Source of the DNA: Mobilitalea sp. | GTDB taxonomy: Bacteria; Bacillota_A; Clostridia; Lachnospirales; Lachnospiraceae | Length of the DNA: 15,236 nt | Reading direction: 5' to 3' | Assembly (NCBI GenBank): GCA_029974875.1 | Contig: JARKQP010000073.1 | Span: forward strand, 1 to 15,236 | Shown here: positions 1 to 7,025 of the stretch, piece after piece | How the letters are laid out: the number at the start of each line of letters is the position of its first letter | Position numbering within the stretch: the stretch's first letter is position 1 | Notes under the pieces: generated by a model | Database searches by the model: none | What the model saw: the letters and a program-made list of their open reading frames with translations, nothing else | What the model was told of the DNA's origin: nothing | Position numbers and translations under genes: made by a program

Positions 1-2
1 CC

Positions 3-83
3 AAGGAGGTTGATCCCGGCAACCGGCGCATAGAGGGCGGAGGGATTACGAAGAATAAGAATACCTGTAGCAGAGGTTTATAA
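3..83 (+). CDS. Possible 3' end of an upstream gene, product unknown
   Basis: One frame is open from the window edge and gives about 26 residues before a TAA at 81-83. It ends 20 nt before the ATG of the phosphodiesterase, a spacing typical of an operon. The tail is rich in Gly, Arg, Lys and Asn and resembles no family I recognise. The other two + frames close earlier, at 13 and 33, so the upstream gene could equally end there. This is a weak call based only on the open frame and spacing. Confidence 0.22.
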   Translation, partial: KEVDPGNRRIEGGGITKNKNTCSRGL

Positions 84-103
84 TAAGTGAGGTGGAAAGA
101 GAT

Positions 104-646
104 ATGAAATTAATGGTGGCATCGGATATCCATGGTTCAGGTTACTATTGTCAGAGGATGATGGAAGCGTTCCATAGGGAGAAGGCCGACAAGCTTATTT
201 TATTAGGAGATATTTTATACCACGGGCCAAGAAATGATCTTCCCAGGGAGTATTCGCCGAAGGAGGTTATCGCCCTCCTTAACCCGGTAAAGGATAGGAT
301 ACTATGTGTCCGGGGCAATTGTGATACGGAGGTTGACCAGATGGTCCTGGAATTTCCCATCCTGGCAGACTATGCAGTTATCATGAATGGGACGAATACG
401 ATTTACGCAACCCATGGGCATAAATTCAATGAGGACAACCTTCCGCCGTTACAGCCCGGCGATATCCTGCTGAATGGGCACACACATGTGCCGAAATGTG
501 TCACCTATCCCAATTATATCTATATGAATCCGGGCTCCGTATCCATTCCCAAGGAGGGAAGCCCCCACAGCTATATGATAATTGACAAAAAGGCTTTTGC
601 CTGGAAGGAGATCGAAGGCGGAGAGGAATATCTGTCATATTCCTAG
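104..646 (+). CDS. yfcE: YfcE-type metallophosphodiesterase (calcineurin-like)
   Basis: This is a cytoplasmic metal-dependent phosphodiesterase of the YfcE/MJ0936 group. Family members hydrolyse artificial phosphodiesters in vitro; the natural substrate is unclear. The 180-residue product carries the full metallophosphatase motif set: D8-x-H10 in ASDIHG, GD at 35-36 followed by YHG, GNCD at 71-74, H104 in THGH, and GHTH at 125-128. An NPGS loop follows near the end. The length matches E. coli YfcE (about 184 aa). I chose the ATG at 104 because GAGGTGG at 88-94 lies 9 nt upstream. A GTG at 92 in the same frame lies inside that ribosome binding site and would add only four residues. The gene is convergent with the dehydrogenase, and a bidirectional terminator lies between them. 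The family call is firm; the physiological role is unknown. Confidence 0.93.
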   Translation: MKLMVASDIHGSGYYCQRMMEAFHREKADKLILLGDILYHGPRNDLPREYSPKEVIALLNPVKDRILCVRGNCDTEVDQMVLEFPILADYAVIMNGTNTIYATHGHKFNEDNLPPLQPGDILLNGHTHVPKCVTYPNYIYMNPGSVSIPKEGSPHSYMIIDKKAFAWKEIEGGEEYLSYS

Positions 647-737
647 AAGAATAAAAACATCACTGTATCTGTCAGCCGGGCATAAGCTGCCATAAAGGGC
701 AGACGGGCTTTGATAGGTTCACAATAGGTTTAATTGA

Positions 738-782
738 AAAATGCTTCCTTCTTATGAAGATATCATAAGGGAAGCATTTTTT
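738..782. terminator. Bidirectional intrinsic terminator between yfcE and the dehydrogenase
   Basis: A long hairpin has left arm AAAATGCTTCC (738-748) and right arm GGAAGCATTTT (770-780). The stem is extended inward by TTATGA/TCATAA across a 2-nt bulge. Six T residues follow on the + strand (777-782) and five on the - strand, so it can end both convergent transcripts. Confidence 0.85.
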
Positions 783-843
783 CTGCAAGGGTGGACCCAG
801 AATACATACAAAAGCGTATGTAAGCGCGTGAGCTTTTTGTTTT

Positions 844-1575
844 CTAGATCCAGCCGCCATCCAGGCCGATCACCTGCCCGGTAAGATATTCATTTTTATA
901 AGCCAGGTGGTAGGCAAGGTCGGCTACCTCCTCCGCTCTTCCCAGACGGTTTGTGGGTATCTCCTCAATGAGGCTCATAAGCTCCTCGTCTGCAAGGAAG
1001 TAGTTCATTTCCGTATCAATGGCTCCACAGGCGATGGCATTTACCTGGATATTGCTTGGAGCCAGCTCCTTCGCCAGTGCTTTGGTAAAGGAATTCATGC
1101 CGCCTTTGGAAGCGGAATAGGCTACTTCACAGGAGGCTCCTACATTTCCCCATACGGAAGATATATTTATAATTTTACCTGATTTTCTTTGTACCATGTC
1201 AGGAACGGCAAGGGAGCAGCAGTTGTAGACCGAGGTCAGATTGGTGGTGATCACACGGCTCCAATCCTCCGGGGCCATATCCGTAAATAATCCCACATAC
1301 GCAATGCCCGCATTGTTAACCAGCACATCGAGGCTTCCGTAATGCTTCTTGATCTGGCGGAATAATTCCTGGGCAACCTCATAATCACCCATGTCACCCA
1401 AAAAGGCCATGCAGGACACCTGATAAGATTCGATTTCCTTCTGGGTTTTTAATAATTCATCCTCGTTATGGGCACAATTAATAACTACATTATAGCCTTT
1501 TTTTGCGAATTTAACAGCAATTGCTTTCCCGATCCCACGTGATGAGCCGGTCACTAATACAGTCTTCTTGTTCAT
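844..1575 (-). CDS. FabG-like short-chain dehydrogenase/reductase
   Basis: This is a classical SDR oxidoreductase of 243 residues, closest in pattern to 3-oxoacyl-[ACP] reductases (FabG/YmfI type), which use NADPH to reduce a ketone. The Rossmann glycine motif TGSSRGIG is at 9-16 and NNAG at 87-90. The catalytic tetrad is N112, S140, Y153 and K157 (YSASK). The C-terminus TGQVIGLDGGW is the usual family ending. The PG motif after the active site is replaced by CGAIDTEM. The start is supported by GGGAGGTG about 7 nt upstream on the - strand. It stands alone, divergent from the YitT gene, and no acyl-carrier or fatty-acid genes are adjacent. A true fatty-acid role is therefore unproven and the substrate could be another ketone. 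The SDR class is certain; the FabG identity is tentative. Confidence 0.9.
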   Translation of the reverse strand: MNKKTVLVTGSSRGIGKAIAVKFAKKGYNVVINCAHNEDELLKTQKEIESYQVSCMAFLGDMGDYEVAQELFRQIKKHYGSLDVLVNNAGIAYVGLFTDMAPEDWSRVITTNLTSVYNCCSLAVPDMVQRKSGKIINISSVWGNVGASCEVAYSASKGGMNSFTKALAKELAPSNIQVNAIACGAIDTEMNYFLADEELMSLIEEIPTNRLGRAEEVADLAYHLAYKNEYLTGQVIGLDGGWI

Positions 1576-1609
1576 GAAGGCACCTCCCTGAAGATCTATT
1601 CTTTTTTAT

Positions 1610-1638
1610 AGTATAACATATCCTGTCCACGGAATAAA
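1610..1638 (-). promoter_or_regulatory. Possible sigma-A promoter of the dehydrogenase
   Basis: Read on the - strand, a TATACT -10 box (1610-1615) lies 17 nt from a poor -35 TTTATT (1633-1638). The -10 matches 5 of 6 consensus bases and the -35 only 3. The position, about 35 nt upstream of the start, is suitable. The call is tentative. Confidence 0.3.
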
Positions 1639-1644
1639 GATGCG

Positions 1645-1673
1645 TTGATAAAGAATGCTTTTTATGCTAAAAT
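1645..1673 (+). promoter_or_regulatory. Sigma-A promoter of the YitT-family gene
   Basis: The -35 TTGATA (1645-1650) and -10 TAAAAT (1668-1673) are separated by exactly 17 nt, and each matches 5 of 6 consensus bases. TGC directly before the -10 makes an extended -10. Transcription would begin near 1680, giving a 5' leader of about 118 nt before the chosen ATG. Confidence 0.7.
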
Positions 1674-1798
1674 ATAAGGCGGTATAAAATCTGCGGAGCA
1701 GGTTTTGTTTCTGGGATACCAGGGGCTATGGATGGAATACAATGCCTTCTTTTGGGGTATTAATGATAGATGATGGGAGAATATTTAAAGGAGCAGCT

Positions 1799-2683
1799 AT
1801 GGCAAATAAAAAGATAACAAATAAGAATATCCTATTATTGCGGAAATATATGACGATAACCCTTGGCGCTGTCTTAATGGGTGTAGCCGTAAACCTGATT
1901 TTTGAACCGATGAAATTGGTCACCGGAGGGGTATCCGGCTTCGCGATTGTCATAAAGGCCTGGACAAACACCTTAATTCCAGGGGGCCTGCCCATATGGC
2001 TCTTTACGATGATATGCAATGTGCCCTTATTTTTATTTGCGACAAAAATCAGGGGCGGTAAATTCCTGATATCCTCCCTTTATGGAACGGTTATCTATGT
2101 ATTATCCATGATGGTGATACCGATTGTGGATTTACACATGGACGATTATCTGCTGGCTGCAATTCTTGGTGGTGTCATTGGCGGTGCAGGCATCGGCCTG
2201 GTGTTTTCGGTCCAGTCCTCTACGGGAGGGACGGATCTGGCAGCCTATATCCTGCAGCACCGTAACAAGCATATGTCGGTGCCGCAGCTCATGATATTTG
2301 TGGATGGAATCATCATCCTGATCGGAGCCATTACCTTTGGGCTGGGAAATGCGCTGTATGCATTGATCTCCATATTCATCTCAACCAAGGTATCAGACGG
2401 CATATTGGAGGGACTTAAGTTTGCCAAGATGGCGTATATTATCTCCGATGACTATAGACTGATAGCGGATGCGATCCTCCAACAGATGGACCGGGGCGTA
2501 ACCGGCTTAAGCTCTACTGGAATGTATTCAAACCAGGACAGGAAGATGCTGTTTTGTGTCGTTTCCAAGAAGGAAATCATTAAAATAGTTGAGATTGCAA
2601 AGAATATTGACCCGAATTCCTTTGTTATTGTAAGTGACGTCAGGGAGGTCATGGGAGAGGGCTTTATTGAATATAGACAGTAA
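1799..2683 (+). CDS. YitT family membrane protein (DUF161 + DUF2179)
   Basis: This is an integral membrane protein of unknown transport or sensory role, 294 residues from the chosen start. Hydrophobic segments lie at about 16-36, 44-56, 65-82, 92-111, 117-137, 164-180 and 183-195. They carry the family signatures GGVSG (43-47) and SSTGGTD (140-146). A soluble C-terminal domain (about 208-290) is DUF2179, with MDRGVTGL at 230-237. I chose ATG 1799 because AAAGGAG (1787-1793) sits 5 nt upstream and the length then fits the family. An ATG at 1742 would add 19 residues without a ribosome binding site. The gene is monocistronic by its own promoter, and no terminator is evident before the sugar ATPase. 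Family membership is firm; the molecular function is not established for the family. Confidence 0.9.
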   Translation: MANKKITNKNILLLRKYMTITLGAVLMGVAVNLIFEPMKLVTGGVSGFAIVIKAWTNTLIPGGLPIWLFTMICNVPLFLFATKIRGGKFLISSLYGTVIYVLSMMVIPIVDLHMDDYLLAAILGGVIGGAGIGLVFSVQSSTGGTDLAAYILQHRNKHMSVPQLMIFVDGIIILIGAITFGLGNALYALISIFISTKVSDGILEGLKFAKMAYIISDDYRLIADAILQQMDRGVTGLSSTGMYSNQDRKMLFCVVSKKEIIKIVEIAKNIDPNSFVIVSDVREVMGEGFIEYRQ

Positions 2684-2796
2684 TTTAAAGTATATTCCAG
2701 CAGATTATCGGTAAAACTACTTATTTTAAAATAGGATATACAAATCGTACAAAAAGGAAAAAATGATTTTGGTGAAATGACATATGGCTTCCATTC

Positions 2797-2824
2797 TTGA
2801 AATGTTGTATCATTACGGTATGGT
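2797..2824 (+). promoter_or_regulatory. Possible promoter of the sugar ABC ATPase
   Basis: TTGAAA (2797-2802) lies 16 nt before TATGGT (2819-2824), which matches only 4 of 6 -10 bases. It is about 45 nt from the start codon. Nothing better is visible in 2684-2866. An AT-rich 12-bp palindrome, TATTTTAAAATA, lies at 2722-2733 upstream. The call is tentative. Confidence 0.35.
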
Positions 2825-2866
2825 AATTGTACAAGAACACATGAATTAAAATTAGGAGGCTATTCA

Positions 2867-3982
2867 ATGGCAAGCTTATCACTGAAAAATATTTCAAAGC
2901 AATATCCTAACGGATTTGTTGCAGTAAAGGATTTCAATCTTGAAATCGCAGACAAGGAATTTATCATCTTTGTTGGACCGTCCGGTTGCGGTAAATCAAC
3001 TACCCTTCGTATGATCGCAGGACTTGAGGAGATCTCCTCCGGTGAGCTTCGGATCGGCGATAAATTAGTAAATGATGTTGAGCCTAAGGACAGAGATATC
3101 GCGATGGTATTCCAGAACTACGCTTTATATCCACATATGTCTGTATTTGACAACATGGCATTTGGTCTTAAGTTAAGAAAGGTTCCAAAGGATCAGATTG
3201 AGAAATCCGTAAATGAAGCAGCTAGAATCCTCGGTATTGAGAATTTACTCGACCGTAAGCCGAAGGCTCTTTCCGGTGGTCAGAGACAGCGTGTTGCCAT
3301 GGGTCGTGCAATCGTCCGTAACCCTAAGGTATTCCTTATGGATGAGCCTTTATCAAACCTTGACGCTAAGCTGAGAGTACAGATGCGTATCGAGATCTCC
3401 AAGCTGCATCAGGGATTACAGACAACGATTATCTACGTAACACATGACCAGACAGAGGCTATGACACTGGGTACCAGAATCGTAGTTATGAAGGATGGTT
3501 TAATCCAGCAGGTAGATACTCCCCAGAACTTATACGACAGACCACAGAACCTGTTCGTAGCAGGCTTCATGGGATCACCTCAGATGAATATGATCGAGGC
3601 TACGGTTTCCAAGAAGGGCAATGACGTATTCGTTAACTTCAACGGCAATTCCTTAAAGCTTCCGGAAGCAAAGGCAAAGAAGGCTGTTGACGGCGGCTAT
3701 GATGGCAAGACTGTTGTTATCGGTATCCGTCCTGAGGATATCCATGATGAGGAGATGTTCCTCGCCAGCTCCCCTGAAAGTGTAATTGAGGCTACTGTAA
3801 GGGTATACGAGTTATTGGGAGCAGAAGTATTCTTATACTTCACCGTGGATGAATCCTTAGAGATCACCGCACGTGTTAACCCCCGTACAACTGCAAGACC
3901 GGATGATACATTAAAGATTGCATTTGATATGTCTAAGCTTCATATGTTTGACAAAGAGACAGAGCAGGTTATTACAAACTAA
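2867..3982 (+). CDS. ugpC: Carbohydrate ABC transporter ATPase, MsmX/MsmK/UgpC family
   Basis: This is the cytoplasmic ATP-hydrolysing subunit of CUT1-type sugar importers. In Firmicutes the stand-alone MsmX/MsmK versions energise several different sugar permeases. The 371-residue protein has Walker [10 protein letters not shown] (37-45), Q-loop Q83, signature LSGGQ (135-139), Walker B VFLMDE (155-160), D-loop SNLDAK and H-loop H193. A C-terminal OB/TOBE regulatory domain follows from about 240. The start has AGGAGG 7 nt upstream (2853-2858). Codon use looks like that of a highly expressed gene, with many CGT, GGT and CTT codons, unlike its neighbours. No permease or binding-protein gene is adjacent, which supports a shared multitask ATPase over a dedicated glycerol-3-phosphate UgpC. 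The gene ends at a perfect terminator. The family is certain; substrates cannot be read from the sequence. Confidence 0.94.
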   Translation: MASLSLKNISKQYPNGFVAVKDFNLEIADKEFIIFVGPSGCGKSTTLRMIAGLEEISSGELRIGDKLVNDVEPKDRDIAMVFQNYALYPHMSVFDNMAFGLKLRKVPKDQIEKSVNEAARILGIENLLDRKPKALSGGQRQRVAMGRAIVRNPKVFLMDEPLSNLDAKLRVQMRIEISKLHQGLQTTIIYVTHDQTEAMTLGTRIVVMKDGLIQQVDTPQNLYDRPQNLFVAGFMGSPQMNMIEATVSKKGNDVFVNFNGNSLKLPEAKAKKAVDGGYDGKTVVIGIRPEDIHDEEMFLASSPESVIEATVRVYELLGAEVFLYFTVDESLEITARVNPRTTARPDDTLKIAFDMSKLHMFDKETEQVITN

Positions 3983-3997
3983 TAGTGAACATATTAT

Positions 3998-4028
3998 CAG
4001 GGAACACGGAAGTGTTCCCTGTTTTTTT
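3998..4028 (+). terminator. Rho-independent terminator of the sugar ATPase gene
   Basis: There is a perfect 10-bp stem, CAGGGAACAC (3998-4007) with GTGTTCCCTG (4012-4021). The loop is a GGAA tetraloop, and seven T residues follow (4022-4028). Confidence 0.95.
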
Positions 4029-4070
4029 CTGGCCAAATAAAGCTATGGCAGGCAGTTAGAATAAATGAAA

Positions 4071-4097
4071 ATATTAGTTTAATTGATAAACTAATAT
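4071..4097. repeat. Perfect 11-bp inverted repeat upstream of the CdaR-like gene
   Basis: ATATTAGTTTA (4071-4081) and TAAACTAATAT (4087-4097) are exact reverse complements separated by ATTGA. With no T-run and almost no GC, it is not a terminator and looks more like an operator. The core TTAGTTTA recurs as a single half-site at 4155-4162, nearer the regulator gene. Confidence 0.6.
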
Positions 4098-4246
4098 GAT
4101 AGAACTGGAATTTGATAGATTTATACTAAAAAATTTATGCAAATTTTATAGAACTTAGTTTACTTATTATGAAAAGGGTGTTAAAATATCTTTCGTAAAG
4201 ATGAATTTTAATGAAAAATAGAAATATAATATAAAGGAGTGAAATC

Positions 4247-5335
4247 ATGATTTCCAATCAAATTCTTCAAAGCACTATCGATGGGTTAAAAGGAATCACA
4301 CGTATCGATATCTGCGTTATGGATACGGAAGGTAAAGTATTAGCAACAACAATAGAGAATGCCGAGCAATATGAGAACGCAGTGCTGGCATTCGTGGCTT
4401 CTCCGGCAGACAGCCAGGCGATCCAGGGATATCAATTCTTTAAGGTTTTTGATGAGCATCAGTTGGAATATGTAATTCTTGCCAAGGGTGACAGCGAAGA
4501 CGTATTCATGATTGGAAAGATTGCTTCTTTCCAGATACAGAATTTATTGATCGCTTATAAAGAAAGATATGACAAGGATAACTTTATTAAGAACCTGCTG
4601 CTTGATAATCTGCTGTTGGTGGACATCTATAACCGCGCCAAAAAGCTTCATATCGATACGGAAGCCAGAAGAGTGGTTTATATCATTGAAACCAAGAATG
4701 AAAAGGATGCGAATGCCCTGGAAACAGTGCGCAGCCTGTTCTCAGGAAAGACAAAGGATTTCATCACCGCGGTAGATGAGAAAAACATCATCCTGGTGAA
4801 GGAAGTGAAGCAAAATGAGACCTATGAGGATCTGACGAAGACAGCCAGGGTTATCCTTGATATGCTGAATACGGAGGCCATGACGAAGGTACATGTTGCA
4901 TTTGGTACTATCGTGAATGAGATTAAGGATGTTTCCAGATCCTATAAGGAAGCAAAGATGGCATTGGATGTAGGTAAGATATTCTACAGCGGAAGAAATG
5001 TAGTGGCTTATAATAACTTAGGGATAGGACGTCTGATTTATCAGCTGCCCATGCCTTTGTGTAAGATGTTCATTAAAGAAATTTTTGAAGGAAAGAACCC
5101 GGATGAATTTGACGAAGAGACTCTTACGACCATTAACAAGTTCTTTGAAAACAGCTTAAATGTTTCAGAAACTTCAAGGCAGCTGTATATCCACCGTAAC
5201 ACCTTAGTATACCGTCTGGATAAATTACAAAAGAGCACGAACCTTGACTTAAGGGTGTTCGAGGATGCCATTACCTTTAAGATTGCGCTCATGGTTGTGA
5301 AGTACATGAAATATATGGAGCAGTTAGATTATTAA
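4247..5335 (+). CDS. CdaR/PucR-type transcriptional regulator
   Basis: This 362-residue cytoplasmic regulator has the CdaR layout. An N-terminal sensor region (about 1-105) resembles the sugar-diacid recognition domain, with IDICVMDTEGKVLAT at 20-34. A middle GGDEF-like domain (about 135-250) contains VHVAFGTIVNEIKDVSRSYKEA. The C-terminal PucR-type helix-turn-helix (about 293-347) contains NVSETSRQLYIHRNTLVYRL and a conserved FEDAITFKIALMV tail. The start is supported by AAAGGAG (4233-4239), 7 nt before ATG. It lies directly downstream of the orphan sugar ATPase but is separated from it by a strong terminator and an AT-rich gap with a palindrome. It probably controls sugar or sugar-acid uptake genes elsewhere, or the ATPase gene itself; that is inference. 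The family is confident; the ligand is unknown. Confidence 0.85.
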   Translation: MISNQILQSTIDGLKGITRIDICVMDTEGKVLATTIENAEQYENAVLAFVASPADSQAIQGYQFFKVFDEHQLEYVILAKGDSEDVFMIGKIASFQIQNLLIAYKERYDKDNFIKNLLLDNLLLVDIYNRAKKLHIDTEARRVVYIIETKNEKDANALETVRSLFSGKTKDFITAVDEKNIILVKEVKQNETYEDLTKTARVILDMLNTEAMTKVHVAFGTIVNEIKDVSRSYKEAKMALDVGKIFYSGRNVVAYNNLGIGRLIYQLPMPLCKMFIKEIFEGKNPDEFDEETLTTINKFFENSLNVSETSRQLYIHRNTLVYRLDKLQKSTNLDLRVFEDAITFKIALMVVKYMKYMEQLDY

Positions 5336-5341
5336 TCAAAA

Positions 5342-5533
5342 GGCTGTTGTGAAACATAGTTGCAAGAGGATGTTTTGCAGCAGCCCATTCTTACACCCGT
5401 GCCTTTCACTTTTTGATGACCTCTTCAAAAAAGTGAATAGGCCTTAATAAATAGTTTGAAAGTGACTTTCTTTCAAACTTACACCGTAGGGTGCTTTAGG
5501 AAGCTCTTTGTATGCAGGGCTTTGAAAGTGCCC
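5342..5533 (+). other. Structured intergenic region before ctpA: four hairpins with competing pairings
   Basis: Four hairpins follow one another. The first has a 15-bp stem with G-U pairs, GGCTGTTGTGAAACA (5342-5356) with TGTTTTGCAGCAGCC (5371-5385), and may end the CdaR-like transcript, though its T-run is poor. The second pairs 5401-5415 with 5426-5442 (core TTCACTTTTTG/CAAAAAAGTGAA). The third is a perfect 10-bp stem, AGTTTGAAAG (5453-5462) with CTTTCAAACT (5470-5479). The fourth is GGGC (5517-5520) with GCCC (5530-5533). The loop of the fourth repeats TTTGAAAGTG exactly as found at 5455-5464, so CTTTCAAA at 5470-5477 can pair with either copy. No convincing promoter was found. The region may be an RNA leader or only terminators; no known riboswitch class is recognised. 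Confidence 0.45.
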
Positions 5534-5564
5534 CAAGGCAGAAAGGTGGTTATGTAGACGTAAT

Positions 5565-6821
5565 ATGAAGCGGAATTTTATTTCAGGATTGCTTACGGGA
5601 CTTTGCGGGGCTCTGTTGATCTTTACTTTGCTCGGGGCAGTGCTGGTTCATGTAGGAAATAAGGAGAACCAGGAGTTTAATAGTGCAACAGCCTCTGACG
5701 GTAAGGTAAAGGTTCAGGCCAGTGAGAGCACGAATCAGATATCCTATCCAAATATTGTGCAGAAATTGACGTTCCTCCAAAAGCTCATTGATGAATATTA
5801 TTTGGAGGATGTGAAGGAAGATACCTTTGCAGATGGAATTTATAAGGGATTCATCTCAAGCCTGAAGGATCCCTACTCTACTTATTATACAGAAACGGAG
5901 TATAAGGCGTTGATGGAAAGCTCCTCCGGTGTCTATTGCGGCATCGGCGCCACGGTCAGCCAGAACGCGGAGACCGGAGTGATAACCATAGTGAAGCCCT
6001 TTGAAGGCAGCCCGGCCCACAAGGCAGGAATCCTGCCCGGTGATATTATTTACAAGGTAGATGGAAAGGAAGTCACCGGAGAGGATTTATCCGAGGTCGT
6101 AAGCAACATGAAGGGCCTCGAGGGCAGCAAGGTAGTGATTACCGTGGTCAGGGAAGGCGAGAGTGATCCTATCAGCTATACTGTCAAGCGGGCCAAGATT
6201 GAAGTGCCTACTGTAGAGTATCAGATGCTGGAGAATAAGATAGGATATATCTCCATCCTCCAGTTTGATGAAGTGACAGTCGAGCAGTTTAATACAGCGG
6301 TCGATAAGCTTGAGGCAAAGGGAATGAAGGGCCTGATTATCGATGTGCGCGATAATCCAGGCGGATTGCTGGCATCTGTTGTTAAAATTGTAGACCGTCT
6401 GGTGAAGCCGGGTCTGGTGGTATATACGGAAGATAAGTATGGAAACCGTGAGGAAGAGAAGGCAACTGATAAGGCTGCAGTCAGCCTGCCAATGGCTGTG
6501 CTGATCAACGGAAACAGTGCCAGTGCCTCAGAAATCTTTGCAGGAACCCTCCAGGATGACAAGGTGGCAACGGTCATTGGGACCACAAGCTTTGGTAAGG
6601 GTATCGTGCAGAAGGTAATACCGCTGTCCGATGGCAGTGCGGTGAAGCTTACTATTTCAAAGTACTATACACCGAGCGGCCGTAATATCCATGGGGTTGG
6701 CATTACTCCGGATATCAAGGTGGAATTGAACAAGGAGTTGAAGCAGGAGCTGACCATACCGAAGGAAAAGGATAACCAGCTGCAGAAAGCGATTTCTACG
6801 ATTTCCAAGAAAATTAAATAA
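5565..6821 (+). CDS. ctpA: S41 family carboxyl-terminal processing peptidase (CtpA/CtpB type)
   Basis: This is a PDZ-containing serine protease that cleaves substrate C-termini outside the cytoplasmic membrane. The 418-residue protein begins with a positively charged N-terminus and one hydrophobic segment (about 8-30) that acts as signal anchor. A helical N-domain (about 60-115) follows, then a PDZ domain (about 125-200) with the GSPAHKAGILPGD carboxylate-binding region. The peptidase core follows, with RDNPGG (262-267), nucleophile S320 in NSASASEI and general base K345 in TSFGKG, the 25-residue spacing expected of the family. Both catalytic residues are present. The only usable start is ATG 5565. 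Its AAAGGTGG (5542-5549) is unusually far, 15 nt, and an ATG-TAG start-stop pair lies between. A very strong terminator follows, so it is separate from the flagellar operon. Its substrate is not evident. Confidence 0.93.
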   Translation: MKRNFISGLLTGLCGALLIFTLLGAVLVHVGNKENQEFNSATASDGKVKVQASESTNQISYPNIVQKLTFLQKLIDEYYLEDVKEDTFADGIYKGFISSLKDPYSTYYTETEYKALMESSSGVYCGIGATVSQNAETGVITIVKPFEGSPAHKAGILPGDIIYKVDGKEVTGEDLSEVVSNMKGLEGSKVVITVVREGESDPISYTVKRAKIEVPTVEYQMLENKIGYISILQFDEVTVEQFNTAVDKLEAKGMKGLIIDVRDNPGGLLASVVKIVDRLVKPGLVVYTEDKYGNREEEKATDKAAVSLPMAVLINGNSASASEIFAGTLQDDKVATVIGTTSFGKGIVQKVIPLSDGSAVKLTISKYYTPSGRNIHGVGITPDIKVELNKELKQELTIPKEKDNQLQKAISTISKKIK

Positions 6822-6878
6822 AGAGATGGCTGTAAGTGCTTAAAATACGGTATGCTGTAATTAAGCTATAAGGATCCG

Positions 6879-6940
6879 GGCCGTGATTTGGTAAGTTTGT
6901 AAAGTGAGCTTCAAACTTCCAAATCACGGCCTTTTTAATT
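6879..6940 (+). terminator. Strong terminator after ctpA
   Basis: GGCCGTGATTTGG (6879-6891) pairs with CCAAATCACGGCC (6919-6931). AAGTTTG (6893-6899) pairs with CAAACTT (6912-6918) further in. This gives a 20-bp stem with one bulged T, followed by TTTTTAATT. It isolates ctpA from the flagellar genes. Confidence 0.93.
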
Positions 6941-6944
6941 TTCT

Positions 6945-6971
6945 TTGAAGAAAATTTCAAAATGCTATAAT
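6945..6971 (+). promoter_or_regulatory. Sigma-A extended -10 promoter of the flgM operon
   Basis: TGC-TATAAT (6963-6971) is a perfect extended -10 element. A moderate -35, TTGAAG (6945-6950), is 15 nt away; shifted by one it is TTTGAA with a 16-nt spacer. Transcription would start near 6978. It could provide basal expression of the operon independently of sigma-D. Confidence 0.55.
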
Positions 6972-6994
6972 GATAATTGAAAAAGATCCGATAA
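6968..6994 (+). promoter_or_regulatory. Sigma-D (sigma-28) promoter candidate of flgM
   Basis: TAAT (6968-6971), N15, TCCGATAA (6987-6994) resembles the flagellar consensus TAAA-N15-GCCGATAt/a, with 3 of 4 and 7 of 8 matches. The start point would be near 7001, about 25 nt before the flgM ATG. It would give the negative feedback expected when an anti-sigma factor is made from a promoter of its own target. Confidence 0.55.
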
Positions 6995-7025
6995 ATAAAG
7001 TAGAACTTAAAAGGTGGTGAGCAGG

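Noticed and set aside
803..822. Perfect 7-bp stem TACATAC/GTATGTA near the end of the dehydrogenase gene, as a terminator
   Set aside because: It has no T-run on either strand, and a much better bidirectional terminator lies at 738-782.
907..1182. 91-codon + strand open frame inside the dehydrogenase gene
   Set aside because: It is antisense to the conserved active-site region of the SDR and shows no supporting motif.
1742..1798. Upstream ATG giving a 19-residue longer YitT protein
   Set aside because: It has no ribosome binding site, whereas ATG 1799 has AAAGGAG at good spacing and yields the usual family N-terminus.
4225..4230. TATAAT just before the CdaR-like gene
   Set aside because: Transcription would start inside the Shine-Dalgarno (4233-4239), and no -35 box lies at the right distance.
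5458..5471. TGAAAGTGACTTTC as a CcpA cre site
   Set aside because: It lacks the central CG of the cre consensus and is explained as the arm and loop of a perfect hairpin.
6221..6586. 121-codon open frame on the - strand inside ctpA
   Set aside because: It lies wholly opposite the catalytic core of a clear S41 peptidase and encodes no recognisable domain; it is a shadow frame.
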